DNA from: Nostoc sphaeroides
GTDB lineage: Bacteria; Cyanobacteriota; Cyanobacteriia; Cyanobacteriales; Nostocaceae
Assembly: GCF_003443655.1 (NCBI RefSeq)
Contig: NZ_CP031941.1
Coordinates: forward strand, 5,481,001 to 5,545,000
DNA length: 64,000 bases
Direction: 5' to 3'
A model generated the notes under the pieces. The model had not been told where the DNA came from, ran no database searches, and saw only the letters and a list, made by a program, of their open reading frames with translations. The position numbers were made by a program, and so were the translations under genes. Of the stretch, positions 16,459-24,884 are shown one piece after another. Positions within the stretch are counted from its first letter, which is position 1; each line of letters starts with the position of its first letter.

Positions 16459-17232
16459 TTAAAATCCAAAATCGTCTTGAGTTTCTGCTTGAATTAAGCT
16501 TTCTCGTAATTCAACCCAGTTGATTTCAGAGACTCTTTGATTTGCGAATAAATGACCTTGTTGTAGATGTAATAACCGAGTGCAAAACATCTGGGCTAGT
16601 TCCATCTGGTGGTTTACCATCAAAATCGTGGTTTGATGAGTTTGACTCAACTGGGTTAAGACTTGCATTAGATGAGAAGCAGTACCCGCATCAAGGGCAG
16701 AGGTTGGCTCATCTAATAATAATATTTTAGGCTGGATCACTAAGGCACGAGCGATCGCTACTAGTTGTCGTTGTCCGGCAGAAAGTTGCACCTCTGTTCG
16801 CCCCAACCATTCACTGGGAATATGCAGTTGTTCTGTCCAGTGACTGACTCGTTGCTCAATTGTCTGTTTGGACAAACCACGCAAAACTAAAGGATAAGCC
16901 AAGGCTTGCCCAACTGTCATCCCCAACAGCTTTGATTCTTGCAATACAAGTACAAGCATTTGGCGTAGCTGGATGACGGGAATTTGGTGATATTCTTGGT
17001 TTTCTAGATAGATTTTGCCACTAGTGGGTTCAATGAGGCGGTTGAGGAGGCGTAATAACGAAGTTTTTCCACCGCCTACTGATCCTACAATGGCAATGCG
17101 ATCGCCCTGGAATACTTCCAAGGAAATATCTTGCAATATAGGGTATCCTTGCTGATTACCTGGAAGTTGGGTTTTCAGCTTCGTAAACAGATTAATTTGC
17201 TCTAGCCTGAGTGTGGCTTTTGCTGTGTTCAA
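16459..17232 (-). CDS. ABC transporter ATP-binding protein
   Basis: A nucleotide-binding subunit with Walker A GSVGGGKTS, a Q-loop (VLVLQESKLLG), signature LSAGQRQ, Walker B ILLLDEPTSALD and switch His in VNHQ. The frame extends upstream to 17298, but those 22 residues (SLLPIPHSPLPL) are encoded by a GGGGAGTGGGGA repeat, so the TTG at 17232, giving 257 residues, is my preferred start. The sequence somewhat resembles the FetA/YbbL subgroup. A membrane protein gene lies directly upstream on the same strand and may be its partner. Substrate not assignable. Confidence 0.85.
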   Translation of the reverse strand: MNTAKATLRLEQINLFTKLKTQLPGNQQGYPILQDISLEVFQGDRIAIVGSVGGGKTSLLRLLNRLIEPTSGKIYLENQEYHQIPVIQLRQMLVLVLQESKLLGMTVGQALAYPLVLRGLSKQTIEQRVSHWTEQLHIPSEWLGRTEVQLSAGQRQLVAIARALVIQPKILLLDEPTSALDAGTASHLMQVLTQLSQTHQTTILMVNHQMELAQMFCTRLLHLQQGHLFANQRVSEINWVELRESLIQAETQDDFGF

Positions 17233-17300
17233 GGGGAGTGGGGAGTGGGGAATAGGGAGTAGGGAGATGGGGAAGAAATAACCAATATCCCATGCCAATT

Positions 17301-17867
17301 TTAAGTTAATTGTCTAGTAGTTAAAGCTGTAGCGATCGCCCAGCCATCGACCAATAGTAACAGCAGTGTGAATCCTAGTAAAATCAAATACATCCACGGC
17401 TGCGCTAAAGGGCGAACATCTGTAGTATCAATACCCGTCTTTGCTTGGACAATTTGCACGAAACGGGCAAATCCAGCTACACGCATCGGTAATAAATAAG
17501 CTTTCCCATCCTGGCTGACAAAGTAATAAACTATTCCTCCTTGACCAGTGGTGCGCGGTTTTAATTCTTTCACATCTGACCACGGTAAAAACCAGCCTTT
17601 ACGAAAAAAGCTAGGCACCCAGGCGGGGTAAGTAACCTGAATTCCCTGGTCATCTACCGTTACTCGTTCAGTCAATACAGCATATAAGGCAACGAAGCCG
17701 ATGCTAATCCCTATCCACAATAATCCTGGGGATACTGGTGCAGCTGTTACCTGCGATAAGAAGGGTAATGGAACTGTGAGTGCTATATATAGACTCAGCA
17801 GCGTCATCCGAATCAAAGGAGACAGACGAAAAATAGAAGCTGAAATATCGGCTGAGTTTGCTGTCAC
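17301..17867 (-). CDS. Membrane protein with PH-like central domain, unknown function
   Basis: A 188-residue protein with two N-terminal membrane segments (about 19-38 and 47-65), a soluble beta-rich part (VTVDDQGIQVTYPAWVPSFF, then LPWSDVKELKPRTTGQGGIVYYFVS) resembling bacterial PH-like domains, and one C-terminal membrane segment (about 158-182). It precedes the ABC ATPase on the same strand, with almost no gap if the long ATPase frame is used, or about 70 bp if the TTG start is used. It may be an accessory membrane partner. The family is not certain. Confidence 0.7.
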   Translation of the reverse strand: MTANSADISASIFRLSPLIRMTLLSLYIALTVPLPFLSQVTAAPVSPGLLWIGISIGFVALYAVLTERVTVDDQGIQVTYPAWVPSFFRKGWFLPWSDVKELKPRTTGQGGIVYYFVSQDGKAYLLPMRVAGFARFVQIVQAKTGIDTTDVRPLAQPWMYLILLGFTLLLLLVDGWAIATALTTRQLT

Positions 17868-18090
17868 GGCTCAATTACAATGCTTTTCTTCATTGTACGG
17901 TAGGTCTATGTCCTGCCTCGCCTGCCGTATATAAGCTATGCCACTTTAAATAATTCGTAATACTTCGGCTCCCTTCTCTACGAGAGGCTGCGCCAACGGC
18001 TTACTTCGACTACGCGGTAGTTAGTTGAGCGCAGTCGAAACTCAGTACAAGTCGCTCCGGGCAAGACGCTCAGTACAAGTTCGTAATTTT

Positions 18091-18552
18091 TTAGGGTAAA
18101 TATTTTTGCACTACAATCCAACCAGTAAGGGATACCCAGGCAAATCCTATAAATAGAATAATATTTACGCCGACGTGTAAGGGTCTAGCCCAAGGTCGTC
18201 CGGCACTAATTTGCGTCGCACTGAAAGCAGATAGTAAAACTAATGCTACTACTATCAATCCAGCAACTAAATGTGATGAATGACCCAAGGAGCCAAAGTG
18301 ACCGAGAGTTCCAACAATGCCGATCACTAGCAGTAGTAGTACTAAACTTACCATGCTGATGCCCATTGTATAGTGGAGCGATCGCACCCCTTTATTTCCG
18401 CCCATAAATGGCGTAATAAAAGGGAATTGCTCCGAAGTTCTCGCCCGAAACATCCAAACGCCGGTGATTGCTAACATCAGATATGCCAGCAGGGATAACC
18501 CCATTGACCAGGCGGCTATTTTCCACAACCAAATAAATGAAGGCAGATTCAT
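18091..18552 (-). CDS. DUF4079 family membrane protein
   Basis: A 153-residue protein with four predicted membrane segments (starting about residues 9, 60, 90 and 125). Conserved-looking histidines sit near membrane faces (SLHYTMG, GHSSHLVAG, RPLHVGVN), a pattern like b-type cytochrome four-helix proteins. I assign it to DUF4079 by this pattern. Haem binding is inference from the histidines. It is preceded by a spacer with short GAT-rich tandem sequence. Confidence 0.75.
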   Translation of the reverse strand: MNLPSFIWLWKIAAWSMGLSLLAYLMLAITGVWMFRARTSEQFPFITPFMGGNKGVRSLHYTMGISMVSLVLLLLVIGIVGTLGHFGSLGHSSHLVAGLIVVALVLLSAFSATQISAGRPWARPLHVGVNIILFIGFAWVSLTGWIVVQKYLP

Positions 18553-18720
18553 AAGATTGATTGTAAATGAGATGGGGGAGATCAGGGAGATCAGGGAGAT
18601 CAGGGGATAATTCTTAACTCCTAACTCCTAATAAATAATAAATAATAAATAATAAACAAAAAGGATTGCTAAATTAGCAACCCTTAAATTTAGTAAATTT
18701 TTTTTTTAATCAACTGATGG

Positions 18721-19101
18721 TCAACCAACGATTTGTAAGGGTTTTGTAGTATCTCCGATTTTTGTATTAATTTGCTGCACGATAGTCCTGGTATTAATAA
18801 GGTCTTTTTCATCTGATGAGTCTGTATCAAACTCAAAAACACTGGGTTCGTCGAGCATTAGGCGATCGCACGGAATCTTATCGGATAAAATTGCACTTGC
18901 CATCATCCCTGTATGAATCTCCACTTGGCCTTTTCGCGGAGCTTCAAACACTAAACGTTGTCCAGGGAAAACAACTCTTTCAAAATACCAGTTGGGAATA
19001 TTGCAGATGCGAGCTACCTGTATTTTGCTCGTGGCATTAATGTAGCAGCAGAGAATTTTTCCCGATTGCTCAGGTGGTAGAGGATCTAATATTTGAGCCA
19101 T
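18721..19101 (-). CDS. DUF1830 domain protein
   Basis: A 126-residue cyanobacterial protein. The DUF1830 core is residues 12-70: GKILCCYINATSKIQVARI, then IPNWYFERVVFPGQRLVFEAP. The second half (SDKIPCDRL, VFEFDTDSSDEKDL) is less conserved and acidic. No enzymatic motif. The family is widespread in cyanobacteria and its function is not known to me. It stands alone on the minus strand. Confidence 0.85.
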   Translation of the reverse strand: MAQILDPLPPEQSGKILCCYINATSKIQVARICNIPNWYFERVVFPGQRLVFEAPRKGQVEIHTGMMASAILSDKIPCDRLMLDEPSVFEFDTDSSDEKDLINTRTIVQQINTKIGDTTKPLQIVG

Positions 19102-19674
19102 AACTGCTGAGGAGCTTTACGCCACAATTTTACATTACACTACCCAAGCGTAACATTGCCTGATCCCCAGTTGCTGTAGCTCCGACTACCAACTGAACAT
19201 TTGTAGATTATTTTTTCCTTAAGATATATAGCAGATTATCAAAATTTTGTAAATATTTATGCTTTGTCTGAAATTTTACACTACACCAACATCTTTGAGT
19301 TTTTAATCTCTGGCAAAAAAGCTTTAACTTCTTTAAGGTAGGTATAGCGAAGATCCCCTGAGATTGAGCCTAGTTCAAGAATGTATTTTTGTGTTTCATC
19401 TATCCCAAGCTTTTAATCTTGGGATCATCGCTTAATCAATGAACTCGATGTTATCGTAAAGCTATATGAAAAATGTCTTCATAAAGCCTCTCTTGATGCC
19501 ATGCGTTTGCGATGGAAAGCAATTTTATTGATTCCTACATCTGTGAACAAAAGTTTTGCTCTTATCAATAATTTGCTCAAATGTCAAGCAATATTGTCAG
19601 AAATTTAAGAGCAGCCAAAACAAAAACACCCTTTAAAACTGGAATTTATCTCGCTTTCCCCAAAGATTGGCAAG
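19102..19674. other. Intergenic region between divergent genes
   Basis: About 570 bp of AT-rich DNA. There is one clear hairpin, CCCAAGCTTTTAATCTTGGG, at about 19403-19422. No gene is seen. It carries promoters for the DUF1830 gene and for the radical SAM gene. Confidence 0.5.
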
Positions 19675-21267
19675 ATGGAAGTCAAAACACCCATGATGGA
19701 AAATCGAATTCTTTACGTTCGCCTTCCTTGTAACCCTATCTTTCCCATTGGGGTTGTCTACCTGAGCGATCACGTCCACAAACAGTTTCCCGATCTTGAA
19801 CAGCGTATCTTTGATTTGGGAACAGTGCCACCTTTAGATTACAGTTCTGCTCTGGATCGCTGTATCGATGAATTTAAACCGACACTGCTAGTATTCTCTT
19901 GGCGGGATATTCAAATTTATGCCCCAGTTGGTGGACGCGGTGGAAACCCACTACAAAACGCCTTTGAATTTTACTACGCGAAGAATCCTCTATTGAAACT
20001 ACGCGGAGGATTGGGCGGTTTGCGAATCTTCATCGCTTACTATGTAGAATTATGGCGGAATCAGGGCTTAATCAAACGCGGTTTAAAGCGTGCCCAAAAA
20101 TATAATTCTAATGCCCGTGTAGTTGTCGGTGGTGGTGCAGTTAGTGTATTTTACGAACAGTTGGGTAAAAGCTTACCCCAAGGGACAATTATTTCTGTGG
20201 GTGAAGGGGAAACCCTGCTGGAAAAACTTTTAGGTGGTAGAGATTTTCGAGATGAACGCTGTTACGTTGCGGGAGAAACTCAACCACGGGAAAGGCTAAT
20301 TCACGAACAACCCACTCCACTAGAAAAAACAGCTTGTAACTACGACTATATCGAAAGCATCTGGCCGGAATTTAACTTTTACCTGCAAGAAGAAGACTTT
20401 TATATAGGCGTACAAACTAAGCGTGGTTGTCCTCATAACTGCTGTTATTGTGTTTACACTGTTGTCGAAGGGAAACAAGTACGCATCAACCCAGCAGATG
20501 AAGTAGTTGCTGAGATGCGCCAATTATACGATCGCGGCATTCGCAACTTCTGGTTTACCGATGCCCAATTCATCCCAGCCAGAAAATTTATCGACGATGC
20601 CATAGAACTATTGCAAAAAATCGTCGATTCTGGTATGACAGACATCCACTGGGCAGCATATATCAGAGCCGACAATTTGACACCAGAGTTGTGCGACTTG
20701 ATGGCGAAGACTGGGATGAACTATTTTGAAATTGGTATTACCAGTGGTTCTCAAGAACTCGTGCGGAAAATGCGGATGGGGTACAACCTGCGAACCGTCT
20801 TGCAAAACTGCCGCGATTTGAAAGCAGCTGGTTTCAACGACTTAGTTTCCGTCAACTACTCCTTTAACGTCATTGACGAACGTCCCGAAACTATCCGCCA
20901 AACCATCGCCTACCACCGAGAACTAGAACGGATTTTTGGTGCTGATAAAGTCGAACCTGCCATCTTCTTTATTGGACTACAACCCCATACCCATTTAGAA
21001 GAATATGCTTTTAAAGAAGGTATCCTCAAACCAGGGTATGATCCAATGAGCTTGATGCCGTGGACAGCCAAAAAACTCCTTTGGAATCCCGAACCCCTTG
21101 GTTCATTCTTCGGCGAAGTCTGCTTGCAAGCTTGGCAACAAAACCCCAATGATTTCGGACGCGAAGTCATGAAAATTTTAGAAGAAAAGCTGGGTTGTGC
21201 CGACTTAGAAGCAGCACTGACAGCACCAATAGAGACGAAAGAAAAACAGTTAGCAAATGTATCCTAG
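19675..21267 (+). CDS. B12-binding-type radical SAM protein (PSII high-light acclimation family)
   Basis: A 530-residue radical SAM enzyme. Residues 10-205 form a cobalamin-binding-like Rossmann region (ARVVVGGGAVSVFY, IISVGEGETLLEKLLGG), but without a clear DxHxxG motif. The [4Fe-4S] motif is CX3CX2C at Cys252, Cys256 and Cys259 (KRGCPHNCCYC). FTDAQFIPARKF and YFEIGITSGSQELV are the later SAM-binding segments. It matches the cyanobacterial family I know as the photosystem II high-light acclimation radical SAM protein (TIGR04479). Start alternatives are Met7 and Met8. Its stop codon overlaps the first base of an inserted element. Confidence 0.85.
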   Translation: MEVKTPMMENRILYVRLPCNPIFPIGVVYLSDHVHKQFPDLEQRIFDLGTVPPLDYSSALDRCIDEFKPTLLVFSWRDIQIYAPVGGRGGNPLQNAFEFYYAKNPLLKLRGGLGGLRIFIAYYVELWRNQGLIKRGLKRAQKYNSNARVVVGGGAVSVFYEQLGKSLPQGTIISVGEGETLLEKLLGGRDFRDERCYVAGETQPRERLIHEQPTPLEKTACNYDYIESIWPEFNFYLQEEDFYIGVQTKRGCPHNCCYCVYTVVEGKQVRINPADEVVAEMRQLYDRGIRNFWFTDAQFIPARKFIDDAIELLQKIVDSGMTDIHWAAYIRADNLTPELCDLMAKTGMNYFEIGITSGSQELVRKMRMGYNLRTVLQNCRDLKAAGFNDLVSVNYSFNVIDERPETIRQTIAYHRELERIFGADKVEPAIFFIGLQPHTHLEEYAFKEGILKPGYDPMSLMPWTAKKLLWNPEPLGSFFGEVCLQAWQQNPNDFGREVMKILEEKLGCADLEAALTAPIETKEKQLANVS

Positions 21268-21401
21268 TGACTTCCAAGTAAAAAAATATTCCATTGCTAT
21301 TGTTCACTGTTGACCGTTGACGGTTCACGAGTTTTCAGTCAACAGTCAACAGTCAACAGTCAACGACTTGAATGTGGAATAATTTATTTTTTGGAGTTCC
21401 C
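21267..21401. mobile_element. Non-autonomous inserted element with internal heptamer array, copy 2 (135 bp)
   Basis: Reverse complement of the element at 7096-7237, nearly identical, with four rather than five heptamers. The flanks are CTA at 21264-21266 and CTA at 21402-21404, so the 3-bp duplication pattern is repeated. It has inserted inside the stop codon of the radical SAM gene: without it the reading would be TCC TAA, and now it is TCC TAG. The protein is unchanged, but its 3' untranslated region is replaced. Confidence 0.85.
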
Positions 21402-21489
21402 CTAAAAAACACAAATTCTGAATTTCTCCCCCTCTCCTCCTCTGCGCCCTCTGCGCCTCTGTGGTTCGTTTTCATAAAATCCCAAACCC

Positions 21490-22875
21490 ATGTTAGAAGG
21501 TTCAATTCTACAAAAGCTAGAAACAGCCCATCGCCACACCACCAGGCCAATTCGATTCGGTGTTTACTACAAAAATACCTTAGTTGCCCTGTGTCATGCT
21601 CTTGAAGACCATATCTTAACCGACGACGGTACACCCTTAGTAATCTCAGCCTTCCAACAGGGTAAATGGTATCTAGAAGAAGCTGAACGATATGCAGATA
21701 TCGCCCAGCGCAGCTCCGAAATTGTGATTATGGCTGCTGCTGAATCTGGCTTTGCTGAACATCCCACAAGCCTTTTACCCAATGTAGACTTAGTGGCATT
21801 AGATTCAGTTGATCCAGTAGCTCAGGAGTGGCATTTAATTATTTTATCGCCTAAATACACAGCGATGGTAATTTGTCAAGAATTATCAGAGGCTGATTAT
21901 GGCAGCACTGGAGTACCGACATCAGACTTAGAGCGCAAATTCTATGGCTTGTGGACATTTGAGCCAGAGTTAGTGCAAGATACAGCAGAAATAGCGATCG
22001 CTCACATCAGAAAATACAACCCAGAACTGGCACAAAAACTCACAGCCGATAAAGAACAAATTGTACCGTCAATGGACAGATCCCAAAATTTAGGTGCAGT
22101 TGTCTCCCGTGTAGTAGATTATCTCCAGACTGGGCAAGATAATTTATCCATCCCGACAGCGCTTCAGAAACAAACCCTAGATCGCAACTTGGTTTCTAAC
22201 GAAATCCAAGCCTTTTTGCGAATGGCGCAACTGATGGATATGGCAGATGTCAACAATCCAATGGCAGCTGCGGAAGTGGTAGTTCTTGCTGAAGCGATCG
22301 GACAGCTTTTGGATCTTCCCGCATGGCAGATTAAAAGATTGCGGCTAGCGGCTTTATTGCATCGCATAGATCCGTTACAAAATGCAGAAAGTGTCCTCAC
22401 TTCTGGTATACCCACACGTTACCAAGAAGAGGCCCCCAGTTGTCCTTTAATACCAGGGGCGCAAGTATTGCGAACCATGCCACGACTACGAGCAGTTGCC
22501 CAAATTATTACTCACCAAACTGAATATTGGAACGGTGCAGGCGAACCAGCGGGTTTAGCTGGAGATCAAATTCCCTTAGAGTCGAGAATTTTGGCATTAT
22601 TGGCAGACTTTCAGTGGCGAATCAATCAGCGAAAATCGTCAAATCAAAGCCGAGAACAGATATTTACTCAAGCTTTAGATGAGTGCAAACAGCAAGAATC
22701 TATCCGCTTTGACCCTAAACTTGTAGATACCCTAGCTTTATTAGTAATGGGTTTACAACAGGGACTTGACTTACCCTTGATGACACCCAAATTCAGCGCC
22801 GGCATCTGGATACTTGATTCCCAATGGGATAGCCACAGCAAGATCAGTGAGGAGATTGGTAGTTACTTTACATGA
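21490..22875 (+). CDS. DICT sensory domain protein with degenerate HD-GYP-like domain
   Basis: A 461-residue protein. Residues 1-185 match the DICT domain, a sensory module often paired with signalling outputs (RPIRFGVYYKNTLVALCHALED, PLVISAFQQGKWYLEEAERYADIAQRS). Residues 235-435 follow the HD-GYP layout, but the metal motif is LLHRIDPLQ (His291-Arg292 instead of His-Asp), while HQTEYWNGAGEPAGL and IPLESRILALLADF keep the second half. Phosphodiesterase activity is therefore doubtful, and it is more likely a sensor or binding protein. Its stop overlaps the start of the pentapeptide gene by 4 bases. Confidence 0.85.
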   Translation: MLEGSILQKLETAHRHTTRPIRFGVYYKNTLVALCHALEDHILTDDGTPLVISAFQQGKWYLEEAERYADIAQRSSEIVIMAAAESGFAEHPTSLLPNVDLVALDSVDPVAQEWHLIILSPKYTAMVICQELSEADYGSTGVPTSDLERKFYGLWTFEPELVQDTAEIAIAHIRKYNPELAQKLTADKEQIVPSMDRSQNLGAVVSRVVDYLQTGQDNLSIPTALQKQTLDRNLVSNEIQAFLRMAQLMDMADVNNPMAAAEVVVLAEAIGQLLDLPAWQIKRLRLAALLHRIDPLQNAESVLTSGIPTRYQEEAPSCPLIPGAQVLRTMPRLRAVAQIITHQTEYWNGAGEPAGLAGDQIPLESRILALLADFQWRINQRKSSNQSREQIFTQALDECKQQESIRFDPKLVDTLALLVMGLQQGLDLPLMTPKFSAGIWILDSQWDSHSKISEEIGSYFT

Positions 22876-23510
22876 ATATTGAAGCCATTAAATTAGGAAA
22901 ACTCAAACAACTTCCAGGGGCAAATTTAGAAGACGAGGAACTCTCTCGACTGGATTTAAGCCGGATTAATCTTGCTGGCGCTACCCTTGTCGGCACTAAT
23001 TTTGCTGGTTCTAAGCTCGAAGGTGGACATTTGGAGGGGGCAAATTTGATGGGAGCCAATCTCCAAGAAACTGACTTGCGGGCGAACTTGATGGGAGCAA
23101 ACCTGATGCAAGCAGATTTAACAGGCGCTGACTTGCGGGGTAGCAATTTGCGTGGCGCTAACTTGATGGGAGCAAGACTGAGTGATGTGTCATTGGTGGG
23201 TGCTTTCTTGAGTGGTGCCAATTTGATGAATGTCAACTTACAAGGCGTTGATTTGCGCGGTGCTGACTTGCGCGGTGCAAACCTAACTGGGGCAAATCTC
23301 AAAGGTGCAGATTTGAGTCGCGCCGATTTGCAGGGGGCTTTATTGAGTGAAGCAAACCTCGAAGAAGCCGACTTGCGGGGGGCGAATTTGGCAGGGGCGA
23401 ATTTGACGGGAGCGAATTTACTCTGTGCAGAGTTAGAAGGTGCAAATTTAAGCGGCGTTAATTTGAATAAAGCGTGTTTGGTGGGTACAGTTGTGGAGGC
23501 TGGGTTTTGA
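22872..23510 (+). CDS. Pentapeptide repeat protein
   Basis: A 212-residue protein made almost entirely of A(D/N)LXX pentapeptides, about 32 of them, from residue 27 to about 205. This predicts a right-handed quadrilateral beta-helix of about eight coils. The first 20 residues (MNIEAIKLGKLKQLPGANLE) form a cap. The ATG overlaps the DICT-HD stop (ATGA), so translation is coupled and the two products probably work together. One irregular spot, ETDLRANLMGAN at about residue 68-79, lacks two residues of a repeat. Cytosolic, no signal peptide. Confidence 0.95.
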   Translation: MNIEAIKLGKLKQLPGANLEDEELSRLDLSRINLAGATLVGTNFAGSKLEGGHLEGANLMGANLQETDLRANLMGANLMQADLTGADLRGSNLRGANLMGARLSDVSLVGAFLSGANLMNVNLQGVDLRGADLRGANLTGANLKGADLSRADLQGALLSEANLEEADLRGANLAGANLTGANLLCAELEGANLSGVNLNKACLVGTVVEAGF

Positions 23511-23621
23511 ATAGGGGTTCATGAACAGTTAATTTATACAAATTACGATGAATAATGTATTGACAATGTGCTTTCGAGACAAACCAGATAAAAGCATGAG
23601 TATCCAATAGTAATCTATTCA

Positions 23622-23699
23622 TTCCATATATTCTTTCATATCTTGAAGCGGCTCATCAAAGTCATTAGGCAATGGCAGAACAAACATTCCTATGTTGAC
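23622..23699 (-). pseudogene. Remnant of a DUF2281-type antitoxin C-terminus
   Basis: On the minus strand the last about 20 codons before the stop at 23619 read GMFVLPLPNDFDEPLQDMKE followed by YME. This matches the usual end of DUF2281 antitoxins (a G-F/L-F-x(n)-DFDEPLxDFxEYM pattern). The sequence upstream in that frame is unrelated and is the antisense of the next gene. Only the tail of the ancient gene survives, and no toxin partner is next to it. Confidence 0.6.
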
Positions 23700-23889
23700 T
23701 GCGATCGCAAATCGGCAATGGGAACAGTTCAAAGAACTGGAGGCAGATTTTGTATCCCAGTATGGTGTAGAGGTATGGCAAGAGGTTTTTAATTTCCGTC
23801 TCAAGCCAGTACTAGATAAAGATTCTGACAGATGGCTACTGATCCAGTGGTGTGGTGAAGGAATTATCTCAGTCAAAAATGTGGCGTAG
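23692..23889 (+). CDS. Small hypothetical protein
   Basis: A 65-residue protein, MLTAIANRQWEQFKELEADF then VSQYGVEVWQEVFNFRLKPVLD and DRWLLIQWCGEG. It is amphipathic and tryptophan-rich, with no known motif. There is no obvious ribosome-binding sequence. It overlaps the antitoxin remnant on the other strand by a few bases. It may be a real accessory gene or the tail of one. Confidence 0.45.
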   Translation: MLTAIANRQWEQFKELEADFVSQYGVEVWQEVFNFRLKPVLDKDSDRWLLIQWCGEGIISVKNVA

Positions 23890-24012
23890 GTGCGATCGCG
23901 CAAGGTGAATTATGGCGATCGTTTTTATTCCCATCCGAAGTTCACTACTTCACCGTTTTGCAGTATTCTTAGCTATTGTTAAAATTTTTGCAAATGAAGC
24001 AGGTGAAAATTT

Positions 24013-24246
24013 GTGAGCCTAAAAGAAGTTATCAGACTAGCAAAGCAGCTTTCAACTGTGGACAAAGTACGTTTGATCCAGCAAATTGCTCCTGATATAG
24101 AACGCGAGTTAACAGATAAACTCTCTACCTTTCCCCGCCAATCCTTGTGGGGACTATGTGCTGATTTAGGAAACGCACCTTCTACAGAGGAAATTGATGT
24201 AGCCCGTAGTGAAGAATGGGCTAGTTTTCCACGGGAGGATATTTGA
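24013..24246 (+). CDS. Putative antitoxin of a VapBC-type pair
   Basis: A 77-residue protein directly upstream of a PIN toxin gene. The N-terminal half is helical (SLKEVIRLAKQLSTVDKVRLIQQIAPDIEREL), and the C-terminal half has the EIDVARSEEWASFPREDI tail common to cyanobacterial PIN-partner antitoxins. GTG start with AGGTGA about 6 bases upstream. Its TGA stop shares its A with the ATG of the toxin gene (TGATG), so the two are translationally coupled. The expected role is to bind and silence the PIN ribonuclease and repress the operon. Confidence 0.8.
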   Translation: MSLKEVIRLAKQLSTVDKVRLIQQIAPDIERELTDKLSTFPRQSLWGLCADLGNAPSTEEIDVARSEEWASFPREDI

Positions 24247-24674
24247 TGCTGCGTGCTGTAGCTGACACCCATGCAGTAATTTGGTACATTTTTGGCGATT
24301 CACGATTATCAACAACTGCCCAAAATACTATAGCCCAAATAGCATCTTCTGGAGATCAAGTTGCTTTCTCCTCGATTACGCTAGCCGAAATTGTCTACTT
24401 GAGTGAGAAAGGGCGTATTTCTCCACTAACACTTGAACGCCTGCTTGCATCTGTTGACACAACTGATACTGTACTGCTTGAAGTTCCTTTTAATAGGCAC
24501 ATAGCTGAAGCTTTGCGCTTAGTGAATCGCTCACAAGTACCAGATTTACCCGATCGCATTATTGCTGCTACAGCCTTATATCTGGGAGTACCAGTGATTA
24601 GTCGAGATAGCAAAATTCAACTATCTATCGCATTATTGCTGCTACAGCCTTATATCTCAATACGGTTCAGTTAA
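24246..24674 (+). CDS. vapC: PIN-domain toxin (VapC-type) with rearranged C-terminus
   Basis: A 142-residue PIN-domain ribonuclease. The acidic residues are all present: Asp7 (AVADTHAVIWY), Glu48 (LAEIVYL), Asp103 (LPDRIIAAT) and Asp121 (ISRDSKIQLS). After residue 127 the native end has been lost. A 74-bp tandem duplication (unit 24553-24626) followed by an inserted element at 24658 makes the frame read IALLLLQPYISIRFS instead of SVNTIW, whose codons still lie at 24813-24833. The ancestral protein would have had 133 residues. The catalytic core is intact, so the toxin may still be active, or destabilised. Confidence 0.85.
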   Translation: MLRAVADTHAVIWYIFGDSRLSTTAQNTIAQIASSGDQVAFSSITLAEIVYLSEKGRISPLTLERLLASVDTTDTVLLEVPFNRHIAEALRLVNRSQVPDLPDRIIAATALYLGVPVISRDSKIQLSIALLLLQPYISIRFS

Positions 24675-24812
24675 GGATTTTTGGTACTAATTTTAGACCT
24701 GTAGAGACGCGAAATTTCGCGTCTTTACCAAGGTTTTTGGGCTTAACTGAACTGTATTGCCTTATATCTGGGAGTACCAGTGATTAGTCGAGATAGCAAA
24801 ATTCAACTATCT
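24553..24812 (+). repeat. 74-bp tandem duplication inside the toxin gene, second copy split by an insertion
   Basis: The unit 24553-24626 (beginning ATCGCATTATTGCTGC) is repeated from 24627. The second copy is cut after CCTTATATCT at 24657 and resumes with CCTTATATCTGGGAG at 24760, ending at 24812. A length of 74 is not a multiple of three, so the duplication alone shifts the frame. Confidence 0.92.
24658..24759. mobile_element. Non-autonomous inserted element, family A, copy 2 (102 bp)
   Basis: The ends CAATACGGTTCAGTTAAG and CTTAACTGAACTGTATTG are inverted repeats with one mismatch. The perfect 10-bp duplication CCTTATATCT flanks it (24648-24657 and 24760-24769). The centre is the short palindrome AGACGCGAAATTTCGCGTCT. 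Because the target sequence is known from the other copy of the tandem duplication, the empty site can be read in the same locus. Confidence 0.93.
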
Positions 24813-24884
24813 AGTGTTAATACCATTTGGTGACGGTTATATTAAGTAATCTTTACTCAGTATCACTTTGCTTATGTTATTGAC

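Noticed and set aside
22868..23302. 144-residue frame antisense to the pentapeptide gene (KLAPLKKAP-type repeats)
   Set aside because: It is the mirror of the A(D/N)LXX codon pattern, which always produces open antisense frames.
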